Assembly (NCBI GenBank): GCA_963383645.1
Contig: OY726574.1
Coordinates: forward strand, 59,104,394-59,168,393
Length of the DNA stretch: 64,000 nucleotides
DNA from: Muscardinus avellanarius
Lineage: Eukaryota > Chordata > Mammalia > Rodentia > Gliridae
Direction of reading: 5' to 3'
The position numbers and the translations under genes were made by a program. Below are positions 21,953 through 33,971 of the stretch, one piece after another (the stretch's first letter is position 1; each line of letters starts with the position of its first letter). Under the pieces are notes generated by a model. That model did no database searches, was not told the DNA's origin, and saw only the letters and a list, made by a program, of their open reading frames with translations.

Positions 21953-22173
21953 CTTTCCCTCCTGCCGGATGGCCGTGACAGGCGTGGCCTCCTCGGCCTT
22001 CCTCCTCCTCTCCTCCTCCTCATCGCGTTCCTCCTCCGCCTTCTTCTCCGGAGTCACAGTGGTGATCAAGTTGGTCTGAGAGATACCCTTTGTCGTGGCG
22101 TACTGGCCAGTACCAACCTCTGCAGCAGACATAGAATCCTTCATGTATATTTCATGGTTTTCATTCACTGATG
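21953..22173 (-). CDS. EPB41L3: EPB41L3 exon with two in-frame acceptors (221/167 nt)
   Basis: Seventy-three full codons after a split alanine: SVNENHEIYMKDSMSAA, EVGTGQYATTKGISQTNLIT, then an acidic/basic run EKKAEEERDEEEERRRKAEE, ending ATPVTAIRQEGK. The outer acceptor is CTTTTAG|CA. An internal CTGCTGCAG at 22120-22121 gives a second start at 22119 that removes exactly 18 codons, and both fit the phase-1 donor upstream. Both forms match 4.1B versions I remember (RSLDG-ASVNEN and RSLDG-EVGTG). Donor AAG|GTACAG. The highly charged stretch is probably helical or disordered; no domain is assigned. Confidence 0.93.
22119..22121 (-). promoter_or_regulatory. EPB41L3: Alternative 3' splice site inside the exon
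   Basis: The exon text TCTGCTGCAG|AGGTTGG can act as an acceptor 54 nt inside the exon, with in-frame loss of SVNENHEIYMKDSMSAA. Use is inferred from frame and from isoforms remembered for the family. Confidence 0.7.
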
Positions 22174-22649
22174 CTAAAAGCAAATACAATTGGAGAGACA
22201 AAATCTGAAATAGTTAAGCTGGAAGACAGATCAACAACGCCACTGTCATATTATTGGGTGGGGGCATACCACTACCAAATACCAAATTTCACTTGAAAAG
22301 AATATAAGCATTATCATAGACTCATCTTTCTGTTTCATCTAGACCAGTATTTGAAAATGAGTTCAATGCCCGTGTCTCGAAGCTCAGAGCAACGTGCACA
22401 CATTCTCAGGCTTTCTGGCGAGGGTGGGGGGGGGTGGAGGTGCAGGGAAGGAGGTGACACTGGGCTCCCCGGGCACGCAGTGGCATGGCCACCAACTCAT
22501 GGCAGCAGATGATGCTGATACACTTGACTCTGAACATACATTCGGAAGCGCCATTCACCAAGCAGTGAGCTGGTTTTACTATTTTATTGTTGTTGTTGTT
22601 GTTGACACCAAAGATTAAGAGAAAAGCAACCTTCACAAGAAATGTGTTC

Positions 22650-22842
22650 CTGGAGATTGAACCCAGGGGTGCTCTACCTTCGGTCTACACCCCCAGCCCT
22701 TTTTGCTTTTTCCTTTTGAAACAGGGTTTCAGTAAGTTGCTGACGGTCTCGCTAAATTGCCGAGACAGGCCTTGAACCTGTGATCCTCTTGTCTTAGCCT
22801 CCCAAGTACTGGGATTACAGGTATGTTCCACCACACCGAGCT
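22650..22842 (-). mobile_element. B1/ID SINE
   Basis: GGAGATTGAACCCAGGGGTG head and ACTGGGATTACAGGTATG body end. Confidence 0.88.
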
Positions 22843-24701
22843 TATTACTATTTTTTAATGCTGAAAAGTCTGTAACTCCCACAATATAAGAGCCCCAGGG
22901 GTATTACGTTGGCAGAGATTATAGAATTCACATGGCTATTCCATTCAACTGAAGCCTAGATTATGTTTTAAGATCCAGTGCATTTTAAACACTCTCTCTG
23001 CTATGATGAGACGCACATACATTCATTCACATCTCTAATATTTTGATAAAGCAAGACAAATGCTGCTGAATGAAATTCATGCAAACGCTGGGCATGCAAA
23101 CATAAGAGATAAGGACAGCCTTTCATCCCAGCTAAAACGTCTTAGTGAAAGAGATGCTTAGTTTGGATAAATGTCAAAATCTGATGCTCGCTATTTCAGG
23201 TTTGAAATAACATACGAAATTTATTGAAACTTATAAAATGCTGTTTCTCAAATACACAGTAGCTGATCAGAGACAAAATATAATCTGCATTCATATTTTA
23301 GGGATTTTAACACATAAATAAAAGGAAGGATTCTGAAATAAGATCTCTTTAATAGCTAAACTACTTTACCAAAATATCTCTACTAAGATATTTCGCATCT
23401 CTTTATACTGATGAAAAAGCTCATAGGAGACGCGGTTTCTTAATGGACCAGTAAGGCTGTTTGATATAAGTTGTCGCCTTGCAAAAAGCTGTGTACGTTC
23501 CCACGTGCAGCCTTGGTACCCAGCTGAGCAGCAGCCGAAAACATACGAGACCTGGCAGGCCCACAAGGAGTGAGAGGACACAGACTAGCATCATTTTGGG
23601 GGCAGGGAGGAAGAGACACATGACATTAGTCCATCGGCTTCAGCATTGTCTTCTGTCTTCTCAGAAGTCATTATCACACAAAAGGTCAAGAGGAAAACAA
23701 CATCCACAAGAAATGTGTTCCTTTGGGTGCACTTGGCTAACAAAGGGGAGGGTGTTCAGGGGAAAAGGGTGCAATTCTACAGAAGTTACTCAAGCACAGA
23801 TTTAGGGGACGGACGAATAGTGAGCAGAGGTACCTGGAGAAGAGTAAGGGCAGAAAGCCAGAAGCAAGGCTTCAGTGTTTTATTACAGGCATCTTACTAT
23901 CTTAAGGCAACTCCAAACAGTCCTGATATATATTTAGTCCCAAGAGTAAGATCTGGGTTTGGTATTCTGGAAATCTTAGAAGATACACAATGGCCCAGGT
24001 GCCCCTTGGTTTCCAGGACTATGTAGATACCATCACCCTGAGATGCTCAAGTTTTTTTTTATATAAAATAGTGTAGTTTTTACCTATGAACTTTCACACC
24101 CTGTGTGCCTTGAATCACCTCTAGATGACTCATAATGCCCGACACAACTTAAATGTGTTGAAATTCTATGAAAATTGTTGTCACAATGTATTATCTAAGG
24201 AACAAGGACAAGAAAAAAAAGCCCTCTACATGTTCAGTAGAGATGTAATTTATTTAAATAATTTTTTCAACTCACAGTTGGTTGAGCTTGCAGAATGGGA
24301 ACCCAGAAATACAAAGAGCCGACTGTAATTAACTTCCTAGGCCAGCTCACAGGGTCGCGGGAGGATAATTATCAAATATTATTAAAATAATAACTATGTC
24401 TATACCAAGGCTGCTTTATAAACATGTCTTCACAACAACCCCGTTGAAGACGGCCTCGCTCCCATTTTATAGGTAGCCCGGTTAGACATGGAGAGTGGAA
24501 ATCATTTGCCAAACACCTCTCAGAGGGAGAACCGAGACACCTACACTCACTCTGGAGTCACCTATGGCAAGTGACTGCTTTTCCCACTGAGTACTAACAA
24601 CAGAATTGTGATTTCTTCCATTAACAGCTCATAAAGTACTCCAATAGGAAAACTCACTCACACACACTCTCTCTCTCCCCCTCTTTCTCTCTTTCTATTT
24701 C

Positions 24702-24884
24702 CGTGCTGGGGATTGAACCCAAAGGCCAAGGGCATTCTACCTCTGAGCTACACTCTCAGCTCTATTTTATCTTTTTATTTGGAAACAAGGTCTCACTAGG
24801 TTGCTGAGGCTAGCCTTGAACCTGCAATCCTCCTGTCTCAGCCAAGTATTGGGATTACTGGTGGATACCACCATATCCGGCTGG
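24702..24884 (-). mobile_element. B1/ID SINE
   Basis: GCTGGGGATTGAACCCAAAG head preceded by a CA/CT-rich stretch (24655-24700); body ends CACCATATCCGGCT. Confidence 0.88.
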
Positions 24885-25874
24885 AAAAATAATTCTTAAT
24901 CAGGAGATTCAGGAAATATCTCATCCTATCAACCACTCTGGGGTATGGTGAGAAGGGAGAGGGAAGGAAGGGTTTTTGAAGAACAGCTGCAAAGAAATAG
25001 GGACAGAGATGATCCCAGGGACTTGTCACATGTATTTTTAATTTATGTTTTAATTATTAATTCAAATCACACAACCAGTCCAGATTCTTCTGACTCTCGT
25101 TATTTGCACAGGATGGGTCTCGAATAACACAGCCAATCTCCAGGAGCTGTGAACCAGAGGACAGAGGCCTGGCCCTAGCTCAGTTCCTAGGTATCACTGT
25201 GGCCGCGTGGTGGGCGGCAGAAAGCGCACCCCCGGTATACCACAGGCTGCTGGCAGTTCACAGCTGTCAGGCAGAACGAAAAGCACTAAAAATAATTCAC
25301 GGTTATATTATTTCTTAAGAAGGTCGTCTGCTTTATAGCTCTTTTACAGATGTCTCTGTTCTGCTCATTTGAATTAGCAGTGAGAACATTCACAAAGCAA
25401 TGTCTTCCCAGGAGAGCTAGTAAATTCTCCCTTTCTTCTGGTTGCCACCAACTGACTGATGCAGGTCCAATTTTACACCTAAAATTCTTTAGAAACAGAG
25501 ATAAAATGAGTTGGCAGTTTTCTTTCTGAAACAAACAGTCTGAGACAAAGCTGCCAATCTGTGATCTCGTAGCAGGTAAATCTATCTAGAATGCGAGCAT
25601 CTTTCTCCAAACTCAGGTGCTGGCTTATCAAAACTATGAGCTCCTCATTCCCTACGTGCCTAATTTATCTGATTTTTATCTGCATCTACGAAGTAACAGA
25701 CAGACAAACGCTTTCTGTGGAGGTGGGACCTTACAAATCTGCTAGTCATTACAGACGTACACTGCTTCTCCTTTCAAAGTATCGGAGAGGACCTGCATTG
25801 TTAGAAAACTCATGATGGGTTCCCGCTCTTTCTGGGCAACTAGCAATGAATACAAGTCAGCCAGCAATGCCTAC

Positions 25875-26050
25875 CTCCGTCTAAGCTGCGAGACATGGTG
25901 TATCGTTTGCTGGATGAGCGTTCGAAGTAAGGCGCTGGGCGGTCTATCAAAGCACTGGCTCTTCTTGTTTGGGCTTGCGTTCTGCCACTATAACGGAACT
26001 TGGAACCCAAGGTTAGGAATTTCTTTGGAGGTGCTTCTGGTAGCAATAGC
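25875..26050 (-). CDS. EPB41L3: EPB41L3 exon, FERM-adjacent region (176 nt)
   Basis: Fifty-eight full codons from [20 protein letters not shown] through [10 protein letters not shown] to MSRSLDG, entering in phase 2 and leaving in phase 1. This is the FERM-adjacent (FA) segment, which in the family is rich in basic and serine residues and is a phosphorylation-controlled regulator of FERM binding ([25 protein letters not shown]). Acceptor ATCTTTAG, donor GAG|GTAGGC. Confidence 0.96.
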
Positions 26051-26349
26051 CTAAAGATAATTGGAGACAAACATCAAAAAGATCACTAAGTCAAATCGCT
26101 AATTCAAAGTGCTTTTCAAAAACTTTACTGCATTTCCTGTGCTAAGGGTTTAACACGCAACTTGCAGGTAAATGAATGTGACTTTACAAGACAAACTATC
26201 AATTCACACAGCATACATTACCAAGGAATGCTACAGAGATGGGATCCATAAAACAGGGTTGGGAATGTCACCATCCCATGTAAACAGTCTATGGTTTCCT
26301 AACCCCAAAGAGCAACTAAATAGATGAAAGGAGTGGTAATTTGTTATTC

Positions 26350-27612
26350 TGCAGACACGAATCTCCTGAGCCTAATACCATTTACTCCTTGCACAAGAGT
26401 CAAGTCAACATGGATCAAAGATCTGGAAATCAGACCAGAGACTTGGTAGTTACTTTCACAGAAGAGGGCATAACACCAACATGGGTAGAAACTTACTCAA
26501 CAGGACACAAGGCACAAGAAATTAAAATAAAGATTAATACGTGGGATTATGTTAAACTGAAGAGCTTCTGTGGAGAAACGAAACTATCAATAACTTCAAA
26601 GGAGAGCCAACAAAATGGGAGATCTTTGTCAGCTACACCTCTGACAGAGGACCAATATCTAGAATGTACAAAGCACTCAGAAACCCAATCAGAACTAAAT
26701 AGACACTTCACAAAAAAGAAATACAAATGGCCAATAAATATGTAAAAAATGTTCAATGTCATTAGCAATCAGAGAGATGCTAATCAAAACTACCCTGAAA
26801 TTTCACGTAACCCCAATTAGAATGGCAATCATTAAAAACACAAATAATAATAATAAATGCTGGCGAGGATGTGGAGAAGTAGGAACTCCGATGCATTATT
26901 GGTGAGATTGCAAATCAGTGCAACTACTTTTAAAAACAATGTGGAGGATCCTCAGAAGAATAGGAATGAATCTACCATATGATACCATATGGTGCCAGTG
27001 GTACCAGCTATACCACTCCTGGGTGTCTACACAAAAGAACTGAAACCAGACTACCATAGTAATGCATGCATATCTGAATATAGCTGCACAAGTCATAATT
27101 GCCAAACTATGGAATCAGCTGAGATGTCTATCAACAGACAGATGGATTGTGAAGTTATGGGATATATACAGAATGGGATTCTACTCAGCCATAAAGAAGA
27201 AAAAATTTATGTCACTTTCAGGGAAATGGATGAGAGGAGAATATTATGCTAAGTGATAATAGTCAGTTAAAAATAGTGAAAGGTTGGATGTTCTCCCTCA
27301 TTTGTGGGAGCTAGGGAGAAGTTGGAACAGAGGAAGGACCCCAGAGGAGGAAAAACCTTAGTGGAGAGAAGGAGGGGACCTAACTGAAAGGGATGGGAAG
27401 CAGAGGAAGACTGTAAGAAGGGAACATCTCATTGGACAGGATGCACATTCACAAACTTATCAAAGCCAATCACTGTGCTTAGCACAGGAAGGTGGGAAGG
27501 GAGAGGGAGTGGGGTGGGAACGGGGAAGGAGGGCTCAAGGAGTGCTGTGGGCCTCATGCCTCCATCTCTGAACTTCATCAAGATGTATGACTACAATGCA
27601 CCAATTAAAAAA
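26350..27612 (+). mobile_element. L1 3' fragment (end of ORF2 plus 3' UTR), broken
   Basis: Carries the degenerate C-terminal end of a reverse-transcriptase-type ORF2 (plus frame around 26341-26745 ends in ...KYKWPINM), then the usual L1 tail text (GCAATCAGAGAGATGCTAAT, GATGTGGAGAAGTAGGAACT), polypurine UTR, and ends GACTACAATGCACCAATTAA with A-tail. Stops and frameshifts make it inactive. It is antisense to EPB41L3. Confidence 0.88.
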
Positions 27613-27682
27613 ATAGAGACGTTATTGGAATGGTAAAGAATGGACTAGATATTTGACAAGGACACTCTAGAAATAAAGAGCG

Positions 27683-27905
27683 AAGCTGGGTGTGGCGGTG
27701 CATGCCTGCGATCGCAGCACTTGGGAGGCTGGGAGAGGGAGATGGCAGGCTCGAGGCCAGCCTCAGCCACACAGCAAGACTCAGCAACCTAAGAAAATTA
27801 TGTTTCAAAACAAAACAAAAAAAGGGTTGGGGTATGTACAGCTAGAAGGTAGAATGCCTCTGGGTTCAATACCAATACCGTGAAACAACAACGACAACAA
27901 CAACA
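27683..27905 (+). mobile_element. B1/ID SINE
   Basis: GAAGCTGGGTGTGGCGGTGC start, ID head damaged (GGGTTGGGGTATGTACAGCT), tail of ACAACA repeats. Confidence 0.86.
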
Positions 27906-28156
27906 GTGAAGATATTAAAAGAAAAAAAAAAGAGGAGTTGGGCAGATAAGTATAATACAAATGAAAGAAAACCATTCCAATTTAGCCAGATGTTCTTTTA
28001 GGATTTCTCATCAGGAACTCTGGTGACCGTAAGCTTGACGAGATAGAAAGGGCATGTTTGTGTATTTTTCTCTCGCTCACCCCCCTTTTTACTGTACGTG
28101 ATTCCAGTCACTGCAATTCTTCCTGGCTCGTGGGAATCGAAACGGTCTCGACGTAC

Positions 28157-28254
28157 CTGAAAAACGTGTGGTGCTCGACACAAACTTTCCATAAGCGCTT
28201 GGCAGCTCGGTGGTTTGGCAGTTTAAAACCAATGGTGCTTTCAAATTGTTCAAA
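28157..28254 (-). CDS. EPB41L3: EPB41L3 exon, FERM F3 end (98 nt)
   Basis: Thirty-two codons, [20 protein letters not shown] then [12 protein letters not shown], plus two bases of arginine (phase 0 in, 2 out). It contains the C-terminal helix of F3; the KLWKxCVEHHxFFR motif closes FERM domains in this family. Acceptor TTTTAG, donor CAG|GTACGT. Confidence 0.97.
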
Positions 28255-29136
28255 CTAAAAAAAAAAATTCAAAGATAGAGTTGAGTTTGGAATTATGAAT
28301 ACCAGGAACTTTGCAGATAATTTACCAGATCATAATGTCACCGGCAATCTTTTCCTTGCTTACTAAATCAATTGCTGTAGGTAGAATTCAAGCTATACAC
28401 TTTTAATCATTTAAAGTGATCCCGTCTCTCTCTTTAGTGGGCTGCAGAAATAGGTAACCGAGGTTTGCCTGCACTGAATGCCTTTTAACAAGCCTGGGTT
28501 TTATGAAAACTAAACATAAAAAAGAAGAAATTTGGATTCCTTAGAGATCAATTTTTCCTGACCTTATTTTAAAATTTTATTCTCATAGTTTCTCAATGAC
28601 ATGATGACTTCAACTGGAATGCACAGAAATTAACCAACTGTTTATAAAGAAAGTCCAAAGCATACGCCAAAGTGACACTTTTTCTAGTGTTTGACCAGAA
28701 ATTTGCATATTGCTTAGGAATGTGATGTCAGATTGAGAATTTCATTATAATATTAAATGCTAACCTCCTCCTATTTCTATTTTATATTTAAGGTCCGCGA
28801 TTGGGAGAGTGGGTTTTCACATTTTCCAGTACACGTAGTTTCCTATAATACTCTACCAGGCATTTGATTTTTCAAGGCAAATTGTCTGATTTTCTGCATA
28901 ACATTTTTTTTAATATTATTGCAAATGCACAATACGGTTCCAGTTTCTGAAGAGAGCCCACCAGAGGCCAGCAGAGGGCAAGCATCTTAAAGAGGAAAGG
29001 CTGGTTGAAAAGACTATGAAACAACCACACTGTTGATATAATCAGTAGCAAAAATAATCTTTGCGGAAGTATGGCGAGGGGGTCCTATGCCTTGCTCAAG
29101 GGACCCAGGAATCCTTGATGACTATTTCTTGCTTTT

Positions 29137-29316
29137 TTTTTTTATGGTACTGGGGATTGAATCCAGAGGCATTCTCCCTTTGAGCTACACCGCCAGCACT
29201 TTTTTTTATTTTGGAACAGGGTCTCACTAAGTTACTGAGGCTGGCCTCTAACTTGAGATCCTCCTGTCTTAGCATCTTAGTACTGGGATTGCAGGCGTCT
29301 GGCACCATGACCTGCT
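29137..29316 (-). mobile_element. B1/ID SINE
   Basis: T-rich tail, GGTACTGGGGATTGAATCCA head and GGGATTGCAGGCGTCTGGCA end. Confidence 0.88.
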
Positions 29317-30188
29317 TGACCACTATTTTTGCTTCCTGGGGTGATGGGGGGGGAAATGGGACATACATCATATGTTGGCCCAACCACCATTGCCTCTCCA
29401 AATTTCTTATTCACTCTGGATGTTCATGTCCAGTGGTGGTTGTCAGAGCTGCTGCTGTCCACGGGACAGGGCCAAGCCAGGAGTCTCGAGGCTCCTGACT
29501 AATCTGCGTGGCTTTACCCTCCTGCGTCTGACATGACATACACACCATGCTGGGGGAGGGTAGAAACAGGGCCAACTTGTTCTCTGCTGCACATTACCTG
29601 CAAGAATTTCTCTTTTTAAATATTTTCAAGACTATTGGCAAATAATAACTGCACAGATATCTGGGGGTACAGAGTGCTATTTCAAAACATACAGGCAGCG
29701 TGTGATGCTCAGATCAAGGAAACTGACATATTCACTATCTTAAACACGAACCACTTCTTAGTGTTGGGAACATTCAAAATGCTCTCCCCTAAGAATCTTA
29801 AAATAATTGATTTTATCCACCACAGCTACTCTTTCTAGGGGTTTTGAAATAAATGATTAACTTATCAAGTATAGTTATTCTACTGATCACTAAACATCAT
29901 TCCTCCCATCCCACAGTGCCCCTGTTTGCATTAACCGGCTTCTCTCCATCCCCATCTCTGCCTTCAAAGCTTTTGTAATCACGGTCCTACTCTCTACTTC
30001 TCATTAATCTGTGATATTAATACTTTCAGTGGAAAGAGTTAGTGGGAAGTGTCTTGCTGCCCCCGCCCTTGGCACGGACGTGATGCCGGCCTCTAGGTTT
30101 CTGAATGTTCACCTCAGTGCACCTTATGTGCTTGCCTCTTCAGAGCCGGTGTGCCAGCCCATACATAGTACTAATAAGGAAGTGCGTG

Positions 30189-30372
30189 AGCCGGGCGTGG
30201 TGGCACACGCTGTCTCAGCTTGGGAGGCTGAGACAGGAGGATCGCAGGCTCAAAGCCAGCCTCCACAACTTAGCGAGACTCCATTTGAAGATTAGAAATA
30301 AAATAGGCCTGGGGATGTAGTTCAGAGTTAGGGTACCCATTAGCTCAATCTCCACCATCAAACAAACACCCC
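30189..30372 (+). mobile_element. B1/ID SINE, shortened
   Basis: GAGCCGGGCGTGGTGGCACA start with a gap in the first arm; head GGCCTGGGGATGTAGTTCAG. Confidence 0.86.
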
Positions 30373-30619
30373 CAAAGCAGAGGGGGTGGAAAACAACTTT
30401 GGGCTGTTTCCGCCAGAACCCAAACCCTGCAGGGCTAAATCTCATGAAGAGAAGGTGCCAACCGCCACCTCTGCTACTTTGCTTCTTGCTTCAGTGCACC
30501 CTGGCAGGTACTCCTCACACCTTTCTGAACTCTTACAAGTCATCATGGGACCCGACTATCAAGTTCAATGTGCTTTCCTTATGTCCTCTCTTTGACACAG
30601 AATATTGTTGGTTAGCCAC

Positions 30620-30970
30620 TTGTACTGGTCTGTTTTTTTTTTTTTTATCACTGTGACCAAAGTACAGGAGAAAAGGTTTATTTGAGCTTCTAGTTTTAGA
30701 GGTTCAGTCCAATGTTGGCCAGCTCCGGGGTAGAGCCATCCCAGAGGCAGGGCGTGGAAGAGGACAGCTGCTCAGCTCCTGGCAGCCCGGGAGCAGAGAG
30801 AGCCAGGGAAAGCGACTGGAACGAGGCCACACCCCCAGCCACCTGTCTTTCCAGAAATGCCCTACAAGTCCATTCAAATGATTATCTATCAAGAAATTAC
30901 CCACGGATGAGGAAAACATTTTTGCATTGCCACTATATGAGCTTTCCTGAGGGACGTTACACATTCAAAG
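30620..30970 (+). repeat. Possible old interspersed repeat, family unresolved
   Basis: Text such as CACTGTGACCAAAGTACAGG and AAAAGGTTTATTTGAGCTTC recalls common mammalian repeats that begin with CTGTGACCAAA...GGTTTATT; no family could be fixed from memory. Confidence 0.35.
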
Positions 30971-31035
30971 GACAACACCCTTTTTCCTGACGCTCAGCTG
31001 TCATCCGACAGTCTTTGTTCCTTTCATTTCTCTGC

Positions 31036-31106
<71 letters not shown>
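31036..31106 (+). repeat. (CTTT)n microsatellite
   Basis: About 17-18 uninterrupted CTTT units, abutting the tail of the next SINE. Confidence 0.97.
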
Positions 31107-31107
<1 letters not shown>

Positions 31108-31322
31108 AGTACTGGGGATGGAAAACCAGGGGCATTCTACCTCTGAGCTACACTCCCAGCCCTATTTTTTTATTCTTTATTTTTTTTTATTCTTTATTTT
31201 TGAAACAGGGTCCCACTAAGTTGCAAAGGGCCTAAGCAGCTGAGGCTGTCCTTGAAAGGCAATCCTCTTGTCTCAGCCTCCCAAATGCTGGGATTTCAAG
31301 TGTGAACCACCACGCCCGGCTT
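31107..31322 (-). mobile_element. B1/ID SINE
   Basis: GTACTGGGGATGGAAAACCA head, doubled TTTTTTATTCTTTATTTT linker, CACCACGCCCGGCT end. Its pyrimidine tail probably seeded the CTTT tract. Confidence 0.9.
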
Positions 31323-31633
31323 TCTGGCGCTTTTTCTTAATCACCCTATGTTTCTCTTCTGCCCATCCCTCTTCCAAGTAGTGGTGTCCCCCCAAATTTT
31401 TATTTTAGGGACTTTTCTTCTCCAACTTCCCTTGCTCTTTGAGTGGTTTATACCTTGTCTAAAGCCTGGATTAAAATGTATATAGTTGGTGATTCTGATA
31501 AACTTCTTACTAATCGGCCCTGAAGGAATTTCAATCTTTCTCCTAGAAACTCTTCTCTTCTCCCTCTTGTCTGAAACCGTCTCCTTCAACTTCACTCATG
31601 CAAATAGAAAACCTCTTGTTATCCTGGACTCTT

Positions 31634-32055
31634 TTTTTTTTTCTTTTGGTATTGGGGATAGAACCATTCTACCTCCAAGGTACATCGCCAACTCTCTTCT
31701 ATTTTTTTTTTTTTTTTTTTTTGGTGGTACTGGGGTTCCTGGAAGACCTTCTACCTCTGGGCTACACTCCCAGACCTATTTTATACTTTTTATTTGGAAA
31801 CAAGGTCTCTTAAGCCAGAGAGGCTGGCTCCGAACCTGCGCGATCCTCCTGTCTCCGCCTCCCAAGCGCGGGGATTACAAGCGTGCGCCACCACGCTCGG
31901 CTCTCTTCTATTTTTTTATTTTGAGACAGGGTCTCATTAAGTTTCTGAGGGCCTCAGGCCTCGCTAAGTTGCAGAGGCTGGTCTCTAACCTGCATTCCTC
32001 TTGTCTTAGCCTCCCGAGTACCAGGATTACAGTTGTGCACTACCCCTCCCTGCTC
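31634..32055 (-). mobile_element. SINE host interrupted by a younger SINE
   Basis: ID head at 31634-31708 and B1 body at 31918-32055 of one minus copy, split by the insertion at 31709-31900. Confidence 0.9.
31709..31900 (-). mobile_element. Inserted SINE with perfect 17-bp target duplication
   Basis: TTAAGCCAG-subfamily copy. CTCTCTTCTATTTTTTT is present at 31692-31708 and again at 31901-31917. Confidence 0.95.
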
Positions 32056-32394
32056 TTTTCTCTCTTTTAATTTCTTCTTCCGTCCTATCTCCAAAGACCC
32101 ACTGGTTCTGCTCCCAAATCCCTCATTCTATCCCCTCAGCCTCTGTCCTGGTTTGGATCCTATCACACTGCATTACTAAGGAGCTGAATTTCATTAAGAA
32201 GTCTGTCATTCCAAAATACTCGGCTAGTGCGTCATGTCCTAATTAACCACCTTCCATGGCTCAGTCCTGGATTCTCCCTCGAGCCTTCTCATAACACTCC
32301 TCATTCCACATCGACAGAATATCATCTCAGTTGTATCCTGGCATCATGATTTTAAGTGTTGAATCTGTTTCTTGGTTAGAAAGTCTCTTAAAGA

Positions 32395-32612
32395 GCTGGG
32401 CGTGGTGGCGCATGCTTGGAATCTCAGCATTCGAGAGACTGAGCCTGGAGGATCATGGTTTGTGGCCAGTCTCAGCTACTTAGTGAGGCCCTCTGCAACT
32501 TAGTGAGACCCTGTTTCAAAAATAAAGAATAAAAATAGGGCAGGGGGGTGTAGCTCGGAGGTTGAATGCCCCTGGGTTCCATCCCCAGTACCGTACACAC
32601 AATAAAAAAAGA
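32395..32612 (+). mobile_element. B1/ID SINE
   Basis: GAGCTGGGCGTGGTGGCGCA start, GGGGGGTGTAGCTCGGAGGT head, short A tail. Confidence 0.92.
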
Positions 32613-32850
32613 AAATCTCTTAAAGAACAAGGTCATATTTCCTTTCTACTTAATGTCAAACATGTTGCCTAGAAATAAACGGGTGCTTAATAATTGTTTA
32701 AGAAATTCAAATGAATTTATATTGGTTATGAGTCCAACATACAATTTTTTAAAAAAATACATTAAAAACACAAGTCCGGGTATTTACATGAAAAGATTAC
32801 ACATTGCACAACTATGGCTTTTATATTTATATTAAACATGATTGCTTGCT

Positions 32851-32852
<2 letters not shown>

Positions 32853-32888
<36 letters not shown>
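32853..32888 (+). repeat. (GT)n microsatellite
   Basis: About 18 GT units directly before a minus-strand SINE head. Confidence 0.97.
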
Positions 32889-32889
<1 letters not shown>

Positions 32890-33074
32890 GGCAACTGAAC
32901 CCAGGGTGTTCTGCCTCTGATTTATACTTCCAGTCCTTTTTATTTTTTATTTTGCAACAGGACCTCACTTGAGTGATTGAGGGTCCCTCTACATTGCCGA
33001 GGCTGGCCTTGAACCTAAAGTCTTCCCGTCTCAGCCTCCCAAGTATTAGAATTTTGGCATTACAAGTGAGCTTT
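32889..33074 (-). mobile_element. B1/ID SINE, diverged
   Basis: GGCAACTGAACCCAGGGTGT head, GCCGAGGCTGGCCTTGAACC body. Confidence 0.85.
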
Positions 33075-33077
33075 TAA

Positions 33078-33225
33078 ATTGCATTTTCCACCCAGAAACT
33101 CCAGTGGAAAGGAGGCAGATTTGAAGTTAAGAGGTAACTCCGCATTATACCAGAAAATCTGTATTTTCTACCAAGCCATTTTTGAGTTGTGTCCCCAATG
33201 TAACATCATACAGTTAGATGAATAA
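33078..33225 (+). repeat. Local duplication, copy A
   Basis: Shares AGATTTGAAGTTAAGAGGTA and ATACCAGAAAATCTGTA with 33697-33853 in the same order; not SINE or L1. Confidence 0.85.
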
Positions 33226-33634
33226 AAGCAGAAGTCACTACTTACACAATGCTCAAACCACTAAGAAACAGAAAAGCATAAGTTGCTCAGAGACTACTGC
33301 CCAATGAGTAAGAAAGGGTCAATACTTCTGATTTTTCATCAGTTTCTCTGATTAAAAATAATAAAGCTGTTGGAAACACATCAGGCTGCGGAATATTTAC
33401 GTAATTCACGCTTCGCATCCTTTATTCTAATCTTTCTTAGATCTTAAGCTCGCTGCTGCCAAGATTTCCATGTTAGGGTGTAGAAAGATGTGCAGAAAAA
33501 ATACAGAGGTGCTGGGTTTAGAAACATATGACCCAACGGGAAGAGAAGAGAGCTATTCATCAAGGCTGGGGTGCACAAAAAATGATTTGGAAATTCTGAT
33601 TTTATATTAAGCTGTATTTTTAAAAACCCTTTTA

Positions 33635-33971
33635 ACTGCCAGGTGTGGTGGCACACACCTGCAGTCCCAGTATTTGGGAGGTTGAGACAGGAGGATTACA
33701 TTTCCTACCAAGAAACTCCGGTGGAGAGGCAGATTTGAAGTTAAGAGGTAACTCAATTTATACCAGAAAATCTGTAACTGCACAGCTAAAAAAATATGAC
33801 TTTAAATTTTGAGTTTTGCCCCTAATGTAACAGCACACCAAGTACGCAAATAATTCAGCAATGTCGTGCAAATCTCAGCAACCTACTGAGACTGCTAAAG
33901 AAAAACAACAAAATAAAATTAAAAGGGCTGAAGGTGCAGCCTGGAGGTGGAATGCCCCTGGGTTCAATCCC

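Larger units (their letters stand above)
22174..25874 (-). other. EPB41L3: Intron (3701 nt)
   Basis: SINEs only at 22650-22842 and 24702-24884. The 1.85 kb between them shows no repeat or exon that I recognise. Confidence 0.9.
26051..28156 (-). other. EPB41L3: Intron (2106 nt)
   Basis: Mostly a plus-strand (antisense to the gene) 3' L1 fragment at 26350-27612 followed by a SINE at 27683-27905. Confidence 0.9.

Noticed and set aside
26341..26745. 134-codon plus-strand frame as a gene
   Set aside because: It is the decayed C-terminal end of L1 ORF2.
31036..31106. CRISPR-like periodic repeat
   Set aside because: Pure tetranucleotide microsatellite without spacers, in a mammalian genome.
31634..32070. 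Plus-strand 194-codon open frame
   Set aside because: It is translated SINE sequence in antisense; the same peptide motifs (LGYTPRPILYF, SCLSLPS) recur at every SINE.
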